59,962 nt of DNA from Chlorobiota bacterium (GTDB lineage Bacteria > Bacteroidota > Ignavibacteria > Tepidaquicellales > OLB5). This document shows, piece by piece, positions 15,289-24,220 of the stretch. Under the pieces are notes generated by a model that saw nothing but the letters and a program-made list of their open reading frames with translations, searched no databases and had not been told where the DNA came from. Positions within the stretch are counted from its first letter, which is position 1. Each line of letters starts with the position of its first letter. The stretch spans positions 1 through 59,962 of the forward strand of contig JAKEEM010000060.1 of the NCBI GenBank assembly GCA_022616535.1, read 5' to 3'. Made by a program: the position numbers and the translations under genes.

Positions 15289-16065
15289 ATGAAAACAAGA
15301 ACAGGGTTTCTTCTCTCTTTTATAATTGTCTTTTCGCTTATCAATACAGCCTCATACTCTCAGATAAAAATCAAAAAAAAAGCACCGAAGTTTATTCTTA
15401 CAGCAGCGTTAAACTATGATTACGCTTTAAGCAAATCCTATGGCAGTGTTACGGACTATTCGCAGGTGTTCGACAGCTCGCTTGCGGGAGCGTATTTTAA
15501 CGGGATATCATACGGTATGCAGCAAGGTGGTGGGATAATGGTGATAAGCAAGCTTGCAGTAGGTAAAAAACGCAAGGTGAGATTTAATGCAAACATTGGC
15601 TATAACTTGTTTTACAACACTGCAAGCGGAGGTGAATTAAGAACAAGATGGCACGTGTTTAACGGAAGTCTGGGCATAGAATATAACTTTGCCCCGAAAT
15701 CAAAATTTCAGGCATTTTTTGGCTTTGAGGCACTGTATACTTTAATGTTCGGCGAGTGGCAAACCGACCTCATGCTTCCCAATAACACTACGACAAATGT
15801 ATACATTAAATTTAAGCCGGCAAGCAGGTTCGGCTTAGCATTGAACTCCGGAATGGAATACAGGATAAATAAACGAACTGGTTTGCTTCTTGGTTACAGG
15901 GCTGTTTGGGCGAATATTGCCCCGAAACAGAATAAGCTAAATCCAGCTGAATATGAGGCATATATTAACGATTCAAAATTAAATAATGGGATTGAGGTTG
16001 GATTTTCAAAACAGATTGTTTACCTGCAGGTTATAGGGGGCGTAAGCTTTTATTTAAAGAGATAG
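15289..16065 (+). CDS. Outer-membrane beta-barrel protein
   Basis: 258 residues from this start. I chose ATG 15289 because AGGGGG lies 4 nt before it; an upstream in-frame ATG at 15271 overlaps that site. A signal peptide ends near SYSQ. The rest is made of alternating amphipathic strands rich in Tyr, Phe, Gly and Asn (for example NIGYNLFYN, GSLGIEYNF, FGLALNSGMEY, GLLLGYRAVW), ending in VSFYLKR. The pattern fits a small outer-membrane barrel of about eight to ten strands. The function is unknown. It stands alone. Confidence 0.7.
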   Translation: MKTRTGFLLSFIIVFSLINTASYSQIKIKKKAPKFILTAALNYDYALSKSYGSVTDYSQVFDSSLAGAYFNGISYGMQQGGGIMVISKLAVGKKRKVRFNANIGYNLFYNTASGGELRTRWHVFNGSLGIEYNFAPKSKFQAFFGFEALYTLMFGEWQTDLMLPNNTTTNVYIKFKPASRFGLALNSGMEYRINKRTGLLLGYRAVWANIAPKQNKLNPAEYEAYINDSKLNNGIEVGFSKQIVYLQVIGGVSFYLKR

Positions 16066-16127
16066 TTTTTTGATTGAAAATTAATTTGAATTTTTTAGTA
16101 TTTTATTAAAATTTAACATCAATATAT

Positions 16128-17144
16128 ATGAAGAACATTTATAATTTTTTGGCCCTTTTTTTATTGTTTTGTTTTTCAGGCAAAACATTAAATGCACAAG
16201 ATACGTTTTCAATCACGGCCGTTGACCCTGTAACTGGACTGGTGGGAAGTGCGGGAGCATCGTGCATTGCAGGCTCAATCATTTTAAGCGACGTTCACCC
16301 AAACAGAGGAATAATTCATACTCAGGCATTATGGAATTCACAAAACCAAAACTATGCGCGAAATTTAATGAATATGGGCTTATCGCCTCAGCAGATTATT
16401 GATTCATTGATTGCACACGATGCTCAAAATAATCCAACAGTCAGGCAGTATGGTATAACAGATTTCGTAGGAATGGCATTCAGAACAGCCGCCTATACCG
16501 GGGTTAACTGCCAGAACTACAAAAACCATGTACTCGGGCCAACTTTCACGGTTCAGGGAAATATTCTTTTAGGACAGCAGATTCTTGACTCCATGTATGC
16601 AAGATTTGTAAACACACAAGGAACATTTGCAGATAAGCTAATGGCTTCTTTACAGGGTGCAAAAGTTGTTGGTGCAGATACGAGGTGCATAAATAGAGGC
16701 ACTTCTTCCATTTCTGCCTTCATCCGAGTTGCAAAAACTACTGACCCGCCTAACGGACCATACTGGCTGGACTTAAACGTAAACAATACACCAGTGGGAT
16801 TAGACCCAATCGATTCATTACAGGTCTTATATAATTTGTGGGTAACAACGGGAATTTCGAACAATCAGAACATTTATCCTGAAACCTATGCACTATATCA
16901 AAATTATCCAAATCCTTTTAATCCATCTACAACAATTACTTTTGATATTGCAAAGCTCTCTAATGTAAAGCTTGTTGTTTATGATGTAACAGGAAGCGAG
17001 GTCACGGTGCTTGCAGATAATATGTTTCATAGGGGCCAATATTCTGTAAATTTTGATGCATCGAACCTTGCAAGCGGGATTTATTTATATCAGCTCAGGG
17101 CAGATGATTTTATTGATACGAAGAAGATGATAGTAGTTAAGTAA
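16128..17144 (+). CDS. Secreted DUF1028 (Ntn-hydrolase-like) protein with T9SS sorting domain
   Basis: 338 residues: signal peptide (1-24, ending NAQD), a DUF1028 domain (about 25-240) and a T9SS sorting domain (NYPNPFNPSTTITF to KKMIVVK). The DUF1028 signature starts with TFSITAVDPVTGLVGSAGAS and includes RGIIHTQALWN and SLQGAKVVGAD. Structural members of this family have the N-terminal-nucleophile hydrolase fold, and the Thr of TFSI lies just after the predicted signal cleavage, where it could become N-terminal. The substrate is unknown. No partner gene is nearby. Confidence 0.85.
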   Translation: MKNIYNFLALFLLFCFSGKTLNAQDTFSITAVDPVTGLVGSAGASCIAGSIILSDVHPNRGIIHTQALWNSQNQNYARNLMNMGLSPQQIIDSLIAHDAQNNPTVRQYGITDFVGMAFRTAAYTGVNCQNYKNHVLGPTFTVQGNILLGQQILDSMYARFVNTQGTFADKLMASLQGAKVVGADTRCINRGTSSISAFIRVAKTTDPPNGPYWLDLNVNNTPVGLDPIDSLQVLYNLWVTTGISNNQNIYPETYALYQNYPNPFNPSTTITFDIAKLSNVKLVVYDVTGSEVTVLADNMFHRGQYSVNFDASNLASGIYLYQLRADDFIDTKKMIVVK

Positions 17145-17165
17145 TATTTTTAAGCTAAAAATTAC

Positions 17166-17192
17166 AGGGGAATTTGAAATTCCCCTTTTTTT
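17166..17192 (+). terminator. Intrinsic terminator after the DUF1028 gene
   Basis: AGGGGAATTT/AAATTCCCCT (17166-17186) followed by seven T. It lies 21 bp after the stop. Confidence 0.85.
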
Positions 17193-17252
17193 ATTGCCTT
17201 TTGAAATTAATTTTGTCCTTTTTACTTTTGTGATTTGCCTTAATTTTGTAAT

Positions 17253-17717
17253 ATGCCTCAAATAGTTACGAGTTATGTTGAGCTTCATATATGTCATAAA
17301 TCAACCGAAGGATATAAATTCCTTTTGCTCAAACGCTCAGATACAAACAAAATTTATCCCGGCATATGGCAAATGATAACAGGCACGATTGAATCACACG
17401 AAAACACGAAAGCCGCGCTTTTAAGAGAGCTTGCTGAGGAAACCGGTTTAAAACCTGTAAAAATTTACAGCATTCCCAGAATTAATACTTTCTACCTTGC
17501 AGTTTCGGACAGGATTTGTATGTCACCGGTTTTTTTAGCAATTGTTGATAAAACGGATGTAAAGATTTCAAGCGAACATACACAATACAAGTGGGGATCT
17601 TTCGAGGAAGCCGTGAAATTGATTCATTGGCCAAACCAGGTAGAAAGCCTTGAAACAATACGAAAATACCTCGATAATGATGAATTATTAAGTAAGCTGG
17701 TTGAAATAAAAATATGA
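17253..17717 (+). CDS. Nudix hydrolase at the head of a riboflavin operon
   Basis: 154 residues with a complete Nudix box (G-x5-E-x7-REL-x-EE-x-GL; GTIESHE...RELAEETGL). It resembles NudB-like dihydroneopterin-triphosphate pyrophosphatases in size and in the start VELHIC...FLLLKRS. Its stop overlaps the ribD start (ATGA), so it belongs to the operon. It may act on a pterin or nucleotide linked to GTP-derived pathways, or on an intermediate in riboflavin synthesis; the sequence does not decide. A -7-like TAATTTTG lies only 4 bp before the ATG (17241-17248), so the transcript may be nearly leaderless. Confidence 0.82.
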   Translation: MPQIVTSYVELHICHKSTEGYKFLLLKRSDTNKIYPGIWQMITGTIESHENTKAALLRELAEETGLKPVKIYSIPRINTFYLAVSDRICMSPVFLAIVDKTDVKISSEHTQYKWGSFEEAVKLIHWPNQVESLETIRKYLDNDELLSKLVEIKI

Positions 17718-18790
17718 CCACCAACGAAAAAATAATGTACCGCTGTTTGGAACTTGCGGGCAAGGGAGCCGGATATGTTTCACCCAACCCGCTTGTCGGA
17801 TGCGTAATTGCTAAGAATGGGAAAATTATTGCAGAAGGTTATCACAAAAAATTCGGCTCTAACCATGCCGAAATAAATGCGATAAATTCAGCAATAAAAA
17901 AAGGTGTAAATCTAAAGGGAGCTGAGTTGTATGTTAACCTTGAACCGTGCTCGCATTATGGGAAGACTCCGCCCTGCGTTGATAAAATTATTCAGCATAA
18001 AATATCAAAGGTCATAATTGGGATTAAAGACCCCAATTCCCTTATTTCAGGAAAAGGGATAAAAAAATTAAAACAAAACGGAGTTAGAGTAAAAACAGGT
18101 GTTTTAGTGAACGAGTGCAGGGAGCTAAACAGATTTTTTTTAAAATTTGTTAAAACCGGAGTTCCTTATGTAACAATTAAAACCGCACAAACATTGGACG
18201 GAAAAATTGCCGATAAAAACTATAATTCAAAATGGATAAGTTCAATTCAATCAAGAAAACTGGTTCACAGACTGCGCAGGGTTTTCGATGCTGTTCTCAT
18301 TGGTAAAAAGACATTAGAAATTGATAATCCGAGCTTAACTGTCAGGCATGTAAAAGGCAGAAATCCATACAGAATAGTTATTGACAGGAGATTAACATTA
18401 AGCTTAAACAAAAAAATATTTTCTGACATATTTAGGCATAAAACTATAGTAATAACTTCCGCAAAAGCCGGCAAAAAGAAAATAAATGATTTTGAAAAAA
18501 GAAATATTAAGGTGATAATGTGCAAAACAAAAAACAGCTTGATTGATTTAAAAGACGCCTTAAAAAAACTCGCATCTCTTGGAATAACCAGCATTTTAGT
18601 TGAAGGCGGTGCAATTACAAGCTCGGAGTTCTTAAAAAATAAACTCGCAGATGCAATGATGCTTTTTATTGCACCGAAAATAATGGGTGATGGCATTAAC
18701 GCATTTAACATAACGGTTAACTTAAGTAGATTCAGAAAAATTAATTTCCACCATTTTAAGAAGGACATTTTAATAAGTGTTAAAAAATAA
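17714..18790 (+). CDS. ribD: Bifunctional riboflavin biosynthesis deaminase/reductase
   Basis: 358 residues. The N-terminal deaminase has the zinc site H51-A-E53 and PC79SHYGKTPPC88. The C-terminal reductase domain begins near residue 145 (VPYVTIKTAQTLDGKIAD) and has the NADPH-site stretch SILVEGG. It deaminates and then reduces the pyrimidine made from GTP, giving 5-amino-6-ribitylamino-uracil 5'-phosphate. It overlaps the Nudix gene by 4 nt and lies 39 bp before riboflavin synthase. ribBA and ribH are not in this window. Confidence 0.95.
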   Translation: MTTNEKIMYRCLELAGKGAGYVSPNPLVGCVIAKNGKIIAEGYHKKFGSNHAEINAINSAIKKGVNLKGAELYVNLEPCSHYGKTPPCVDKIIQHKISKVIIGIKDPNSLISGKGIKKLKQNGVRVKTGVLVNECRELNRFFLKFVKTGVPYVTIKTAQTLDGKIADKNYNSKWISSIQSRKLVHRLRRVFDAVLIGKKTLEIDNPSLTVRHVKGRNPYRIVIDRRLTLSLNKKIFSDIFRHKTIVITSAKAGKKKINDFEKRNIKVIMCKTKNSLIDLKDALKKLASLGITSILVEGGAITSSEFLKNKLADAMMLFIAPKIMGDGINAFNITVNLSRFRKINFHHFKKDILISVKK

Positions 18791-18829
18791 TTTTAACTAG
18801 ACTTCTCGCTTTTCTCAGGGAAATAAATA

Positions 18830-19483
18830 ATGTTTACAGGTATAATAGAGGAAATAGGAAAAATAACCTTAAAGAAGAAAGTAAGCGAAGGCTACAGGTT
18901 TAGGGTTAAGTCAAAAACTGTTGCTAAAGCCCTTGCAAAATCGGACAGTGTTTGCATAAACGGAGTGTGCCATACTGTGAGCTCAAAATCAAAGAGCGAG
19001 TTTGAGTTTACATCGGTCCATGAAACACTAAAAAAAACCAATATCGGCAAGCTTAGGGCCGGAGATGAAGTGAATCTTGAAAGCTCTCTAACTCCCACCA
19101 AAAAAATGGGAGGGCATTTTGTATTTGGGCATATAGATGATACTGGCATAATATCATCAACCAAACAAATAAAAAGAAATGATTCTAAGAAATCCGATAA
19201 CTGGGAGTACAGGATTAAAATAAACAAAAAACATTATTCTTTTGTTATTTATGTCGGCTCAATAGCGGTTAACGGTGTAAGTTTAACAGTGGCAGAAGTT
19301 AAAAAGCCAAAAGGCAATTTTTTTGAAATTATGGTTGCAATAATCCCCTATACTTATAATTACACAACCTTCAGAAATCTAAAGGTAAACCAGAGTGTAA
19401 ATCTTGAATTTGACTTTCTTGGGAAGTATGTTTTAAATATTCTATCTCAAAACCCAAGGCTTAAAAAACTAATCAAACCTTAA
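18830..19483 (+). CDS. ribE: Riboflavin synthase (alpha subunit)
   Basis: 217 residues with the two lumazine-binding repeats. The first begins MFTGIIEEIG with SVCINGVCHTV. The second begins FGHIDDTGII with AVNGVSLTVAEV. It joins two 6,7-dimethyl-8-ribityllumazine molecules to give riboflavin plus the pyrimidine precursor. Unusually rich in Lys, as is ribD, in keeping with the AT-rich genome. Last gene of the Nudix-ribD-ribE operon; a convergent gene ends 62 bp beyond. Confidence 0.95.
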   Translation: MFTGIIEEIGKITLKKKVSEGYRFRVKSKTVAKALAKSDSVCINGVCHTVSSKSKSEFEFTSVHETLKKTNIGKLRAGDEVNLESSLTPTKKMGGHFVFGHIDDTGIISSTKQIKRNDSKKSDNWEYRIKINKKHYSFVIYVGSIAVNGVSLTVAEVKKPKGNFFEIMVAIIPYTYNYTTFRNLKVNQSVNLEFDFLGKYVLNILSQNPRLKKLIKP

Positions 19484-19545
19484 TAAGCCATTCCATTGAG
19501 AGAGAAATCTTCATTAATTTAATAAATTAAGGAATCAATCTAACT

Positions 19546-21092
19546 TTACTTAATCTTTGCTACATCAACTATTCTTTTTTCAAGAACAGAATTAATTACT
19601 TTCATCTCCTTTACTGCCTCAATAATTAAATCTCTGTCAATCCAACCAGTAAACCTTGACTCAATTTTTTCCTCAACGTCTCCGAAAAATTTATTGAATT
19701 GGCTGATTACATAATTATTAGTAGCAATAGTGTAAACCACACTATCCTCAATTTGGGTTCTGCCAAGATTAAAGCTAAGTAAAAAATCTTCGCTTCCGGC
19801 ATTGGCCAGCCTGGAATCATAGGAATAATTTAATCCGGAAGTAAGCAGAATTTCCGCCCTCTCACCCGACTTTTTTTTCCCAAGCGCAGCTTAATGTTAT
19901 TTTTAATCATCCGCTTTAAGGTTCTGCCCGAAACTGTAAATGTTAGGACTTCATTGCCAAAAGGGTTAATCTCCCAAATATCCCCGATTAAAATATCTCC
20001 TTTTAATAGTCTCTTTCTCAGTCCCCCGCCGTTTAAGAAAGAAATTTCGGCACCGGTCTTTTGCCTGAATGCATCGGACTCGAACTGTCCGAGATTGCTT
20101 TCTTCGCTGTATGAAGCTTTCCAGTCGCTTTCAAGCCTGCCGATTACCGTGTTCAGTTCGGGCTGATATTTTTCAATCATTTTATCAACAAGCTGTGTTG
20201 CGGTTTTATCATAAATTGTCGAATCCATAACGGTTTCAATTAAGGTCTCAAAAGAACTAATGATTGTATCATTCTCAATATCAACCATTAAATCAAGTTT
20301 ACCAAGCCATCTTCCATAGGAGCCTGCATGAACTATTGCAACACCATTCACTCGGAGTGGTTTAAATAGCGTGATATGAGAATGTCCCCCAACGATTATA
20401 TCCACATCTTTATAAAACTTTTCCGCAAATTTTTTATCGGTTTCGATTCCTGCATGTGAAAGCAATACAATAACATCAGCATTTTGATTTTTTAAGCCGG
20501 TAATCCCAGCTTGTATTACAGAATCAGTATTAAGCATTATCAAATCATTAACATTTACAGGCAGTGAGGTTTCAAATAGCTCAGGCAACGTAATACCAAT
20601 TATTCCGAATTTTACACCGTTAACTTCTTTAATTATATACGGGTTAGCAATTAACGAATTTTTTGAAACCATAAAAACATTAGCAGAAAGAACAGGAAAA
20701 TTTGCAAGCTGCAATGCAGAGTCAAGTGAATACTGACTGTAATCAAATTCGTGGTTTCCTAAAACAAATGCATCAATATCACACAAGTTCAATAATTCAA
20801 TTTGCGACTTTCCACGTGTAAAATTTGAAATTGGAGTTCCCTGAAAATCATCTCCGCCATTTAAGACGAGCGAACTTGATGTTCTGAATTTATTCAAATA
20901 GCCCAGCATAACTGATACTCCGCCGACATAATAAAAAACGCGCTTACCGGAAGCTTTATCCTTCTTCGAAATCTTGTAGGGCTGGTTACGAGCGTGAAAG
21001 TCATTCCAGTGAAGGACGGTAATTTCTTTAAGTTCCTGTCCAAATATTAAAAAGGAAAGAAATGAAAGCGATATTATCAATATTAAGCGCAA
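19546..21092 (-). pseudogene. UshA-like secreted 5'-nucleotidase/metallophosphatase, interrupted by one frameshift
   Basis: Signal peptide, then a calcineurin-like phosphoesterase domain with LHWNDFHARN, GGDDFQGT, GNHEFDY, LSHAG and GGHSHI. A 5'-nucleotidase C-terminal domain with FLNGGGLR and NPFGNEV follows. The frame runs off in an A8 tract (complement of 19871-19878). One extra A, or a -1 slip there, restores a stop-free frame to 19546 that reads on through LLTSGLNYSYDSRL and VVYTIATNNYV. The restored protein would be about 515 residues, close to the family norm. Most likely a base-calling deletion or a recent mutation; slippage expression is possible. A TATATTTG box lies upstream (complement of 21120-21127). 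It would release phosphate from extracellular nucleotides. Confidence 0.82.
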
Positions 21093-21119
21093 AAAAAAAT
21101 TATTTTAATTATAAATTTA

Positions 21120-21127
21120 CAAATATA
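21120..21127 (-). promoter_or_regulatory. Candidate -7 box for the 5'-nucleotidase gene
   Basis: CAAATATA on the plus strand reads TATATTTG on the minus strand, matching the Bacteroidota -7 consensus TANNTTTG, 28 bp upstream of the start. The -33 element is weak. Confidence 0.45.
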
Positions 21128-21210
21128 ACAAATGCTTTAAAAGCCAATCAGCAAAAATATAACTGTAATTTCTTCTTTATTTATCAATAAAACATCGTTA
21201 ATTTTACAAA

Positions 21211-22455
21211 TTGAAAAGTGTTTTCGCAAAATACATTTCAAAATTTGCCTATAGCAAATATATATTATTGATAAATGTTGCAGACAGGCTTTTTTCATTT
21301 ATTATACTGCTGCTTCTTGCAAGAAATTTTACAACGGAAATATACGGACAGGTAATTACTTTATTCAGCTTATCAATGATTTCAATAACCATTTTTGACC
21401 TTGGCCTGCCTACCTACATGCAAAGGGAAATAAGTATTAACCCTTCAAATGCTTCAATTGTATTTAGCAAAATATTTTCATCCAATTTGCTTTTTTTCAT
21501 TTTTAACTTTTTATTCGGCTTCATTGCCTGTAAATTATTATATCCTTCAATACCCTTTTTCTTATTTTTAATAATCTTTCTAATGATATACGGAGCCTCG
21601 CTGGTTACGCTGTGCAACAAAGCATTATCTGGATTAAACGAATTTAAGAGCCAGTTTGCCGCTTTTTCAATACCCAGAATACTGATTCTTACTTTTTTTA
21701 TTTTCGGACTACTCTATGCATCTTTTGAGCTAAACTTATTAATGCTAATAATGTTCTTAGGATTTTCATTAAACCTTGTTTTAGCAATCATTAACCTAAA
21801 AAGGATAAATGTAAAGTTCAACCCTGATTATTTTGCTCCAAAAGATTTATCATTAATTCTTAAACTGACTTTACCACTCGGAATTGCAGTAATATTTAAT
21901 TTTCTTTACGATAAAATCGACATAATTTTGATTTCAAAACTAAAGGATTTCTCAGAAGCCGCTTTTTACGGTATCGGATACGGATTATTTAAGGGAGCAT
22001 CGTTATCATTTTCATTTTTGCTTGTCCCCGGATTTACGAAAATATCATCTATTGGTAAGGACAAAAAGCAGGCTGGGGAATTTTTTAGAGAGTATGCCAG
22101 AATTATAGTGACTATATGCATTTTTTTGGGATTAATACTTTTCTGGGGCTCAGAATTGATTATAAAAACTTTATATACGGAAAAATTTTTTAATTCAATA
22201 ACAGTATTGAAAATCCTTGCGTTCGGACTTTTAGGACTTGGGTTAAACAACTTAACAGGAACCGTATTAAATGGTATGGGATATTTTAAAATTGTAATGT
22301 ATGTTACGATGTACGGCTTAATTGCAAACGCCGTGCTCAATATTGCTTTTATTCCAGCTTACGGCATTATTGCAGCAAGTGTAATAACAGTGATTACAGA
22401 ATATTTTATCTTTTTTACTGAACTTTATTATTTCCGGAAAATTTTGAACAAATAA
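21211..22455 (+). CDS. Wzx-type polysaccharide flippase (MATE/MOP superfamily)
   Basis: 414 residues with about 12 hydrophobic helices. The N-terminus NVADRLFSFIILLLLARNFTTEIYGQ is typical of Wzx/RfbX O-antigen flippases, as is the pattern FNFLYDKIDIILISKLKDFSEAAFYG in the seventh-eighth helix. It would flip undecaprenyl-linked oligosaccharide units across the inner membrane. The start is TTG. The stop is followed at once by the next gene's GTG. First gene of an 11-gene run that ends beyond porU. Confidence 0.87.
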   Translation: MKSVFAKYISKFAYSKYILLINVADRLFSFIILLLLARNFTTEIYGQVITLFSLSMISITIFDLGLPTYMQREISINPSNASIVFSKIFSSNLLFFIFNFLFGFIACKLLYPSIPFFLFLIIFLMIYGASLVTLCNKALSGLNEFKSQFAAFSIPRILILTFFIFGLLYASFELNLLMLIMFLGFSLNLVLAIINLKRINVKFNPDYFAPKDLSLILKLTLPLGIAVIFNFLYDKIDIILISKLKDFSEAAFYGIGYGLFKGASLSFSFLLVPGFTKISSIGKDKKQAGEFFREYARIIVTICIFLGLILFWGSELIIKTLYTEKFFNSITVLKILAFGLLGLGLNNLTGTVLNGMGYFKIVMYVTMYGLIANAVLNIAFIPAYGIIAASVITVITEYFIFFTELYYFRKILNK

Positions 22456-23121
22456 GTGGGCACTTCAAATTGGCAAAATATATCTTATAATATCGAGATA
22501 ATCAGAAAGCTTAACCCCAAAACTATACTTGATGTGGGAATTGGGTTCGGCCGGTGGGGAATTTTATTCAGAGAGTTTCTGGAGATTTGGGAAAACGAAA
22601 AATATGAGGGTGATTGGGACAGGGTAATTGACGGCGTAGAAATTTACCCCGGCTATATAAAAGATTACCATAAATATTTTTACAGCAATATCTATATTGA
22701 TAATGCCTTGAATTATCTCGAATCAACAAATAACAAATATGATTTAATTAATCTCGGTGACATTGTTGAACATTTTACAAAAGACGAAGGTGAAAAATTA
22801 ATTGAACTATCCTTCAGAAAAGGAAGATTTGTTCTCATTAACGTCCCCATTGGAAAAAATTGGGATCAAGAGGGGTTTAATGAAAATCCTTACGAAGAGC
22901 ACCAGAGTGTTTGGTACAATAATGACTTCACAAAATACAAACATAATAAAATAAAAAGCTTCAAGGATTTTACATTGAGGGATTTCAGCGTAGTGTTACT
23001 TTCCAAGGAGAAAATAAAATTCGATAAAAGATTCGGGAAATACTTCTATCTGAAAAACTTTTTAAAGCACAGGATTGGCTTAAAAAAGTTCGTTGAAAGA
23101 ATTGAAAACAGAAAAAAATAA
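22456..23121 (+). CDS. Class I SAM-dependent methyltransferase of the glycan cluster
   Basis: 221 residues. The SAM-binding motif is TILDVGIGFGRWG near residue 25, followed by an acidic second strand (VIDGVEIYPGY) and YDLINLGDIVEHF as motif post-I/II. It probably methylates a sugar or a lipid-linked glycan, or caps the chain, given its place between flippase and glycosyltransferases. GTG start with no gap after the flippase stop; its 3' end overlaps the next gene by 29 nt. Confidence 0.75.
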   Translation: MGTSNWQNISYNIEIIRKLNPKTILDVGIGFGRWGILFREFLEIWENEKYEGDWDRVIDGVEIYPGYIKDYHKYFYSNIYIDNALNYLESTNNKYDLINLGDIVEHFTKDEGEKLIELSFRKGRFVLINVPIGKNWDQEGFNENPYEEHQSVWYNNDFTKYKHNKIKSFKDFTLRDFSVVLLSKEKIKFDKRFGKYFYLKNFLKHRIGLKKFVERIENRKK

Positions 23122-24220
23122 TATAAATATTATTTACGTCGGCAGATATAATGAAGGAGAGATTCTTTCAGGTCCGGAAAAAACTGCCAAAAGGATATTC
23201 GATGAACATTCAAAAAAATCCCGATCAATTTTTATTCAATATTTTTTCGACGGAAAAAAATACAGACTAAAGCAAAAATTATTTGGGATAACCAAGAAGC
23301 AAAGTTCTGACAATTCAGTGGTTTACACTCTTGGAATATTTAAAGCTATCTATCTATTAAAGGACATAAAGCCGGAGATAATTCATATTATTACATTCGA
23401 AAGGTTTGCTATAATTTTTTTTATATACAAATTATTCAGCAAAGTGAAAATTGTTTACAACGAGCACGGGGTGGTAACCTATGAAAATTATGAATTAAAA
23501 AAATTACCCTATGTTAAAAAGTTCAAAGACAAAATTTGTGAAAAAATATTTCTGAAATATTCAGATAAAATCATTTTTACGTCTGAAAAAACAATAGATA
23601 TTGCGGAAATATATTTCAACATAAACGAATCCAAATCCGTGATACTGGCAAACGGAGTTGATGAAGTATTTTATAGTAGTAGCAAAACAAAAGTAAATGA
23701 TTCAGTACTTAAAGCTGTTTTTATATATAAAAATGAACTATATAAACCTGGATTGATTTTTTTAAAAAAATTCATTGAAAATTTTAAGGAACATCTAGAT
23801 ATTCATATTATATCAAAAGAAAGTATAGATTTAAAAAATGAGGGTAATGCGCACATTCATTTTATCAAACAAATGGAAACTGATGAACTAGCGAATTTTT
23901 ATAAAGATAAAGATATTTTCTTGTCGTTAAATAATTATGATACTTTTTCGATTTCAACAGCGGAGGCAATGGCAAGCGGATTAATTCCAATAATTACCAA
24001 AGAAACAGGGATAAGCAGATATATTGAAAACGCCCACAACGGATTTCTAGTTGATTTCGGTAACATTAATCAATTAAAAGATACGATAATGAAAGTCGCA
24101 GGAATGAATTCTGATAAAAGAACCGCAATTTTGCAAAATTCTATCAATGTATACGAATATCTCGCGTGGGACAAAATTTATGAAACCTACACCAACATTT
24201 ATAAAAGCATATTGAAATGA
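23093..24220 (+). CDS. GT4-family glycosyltransferase
   Basis: 375 residues with the GT-B fold. The N-terminal domain has IIYVGRYNEGE and IVYNEHGVV. The C-terminal domain has the GT4 donor-site pattern SISTAEAMASGLIPIITKETG (E-x7-E form, about residues 285-305). Start TTG at 23093, with a second TTG three codons on. It overlaps the methyltransferase by 29 nt and the next gene by 4. The donor sugar is unknown. The inner part is very Lys/Ile-rich, as in its neighbours. Confidence 0.82.
   Translation: MKELKTEKNNINIIYVGRYNEGEILSGPEKTAKRIFDEHSKKSRSIFIQYFFDGKKYRLKQKLFGITKKQSSDNSVVYTLGIFKAIYLLKDIKPEIIHIITFERFAIIFFIYKLFSKVKIVYNEHGVVTYENYELKKLPYVKKFKDKICEKIFLKYSDKIIFTSEKTIDIAEIYFNINESKSVILANGVDEVFYSSSKTKVNDSVLKAVFIYKNELYKPGLIFLKKFIENFKEHLDIHIISKESIDLKNEGNAHIHFIKQMETDELANFYKDKDIFLSLNNYDTFSISTAEAMASGLIPIITKETGISRYIENAHNGFLVDFGNINQLKDTIMKVAGMNSDKRTAILQNSINVYEYLAWDKIYETYTNIYKSILK

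Noticed and set aside
17145-17252. FMN riboswitch before the riboflavin operon
   Set aside because: The gap holds only the preceding terminator and a low-complexity tract; none of the conserved RFN sequence is present.
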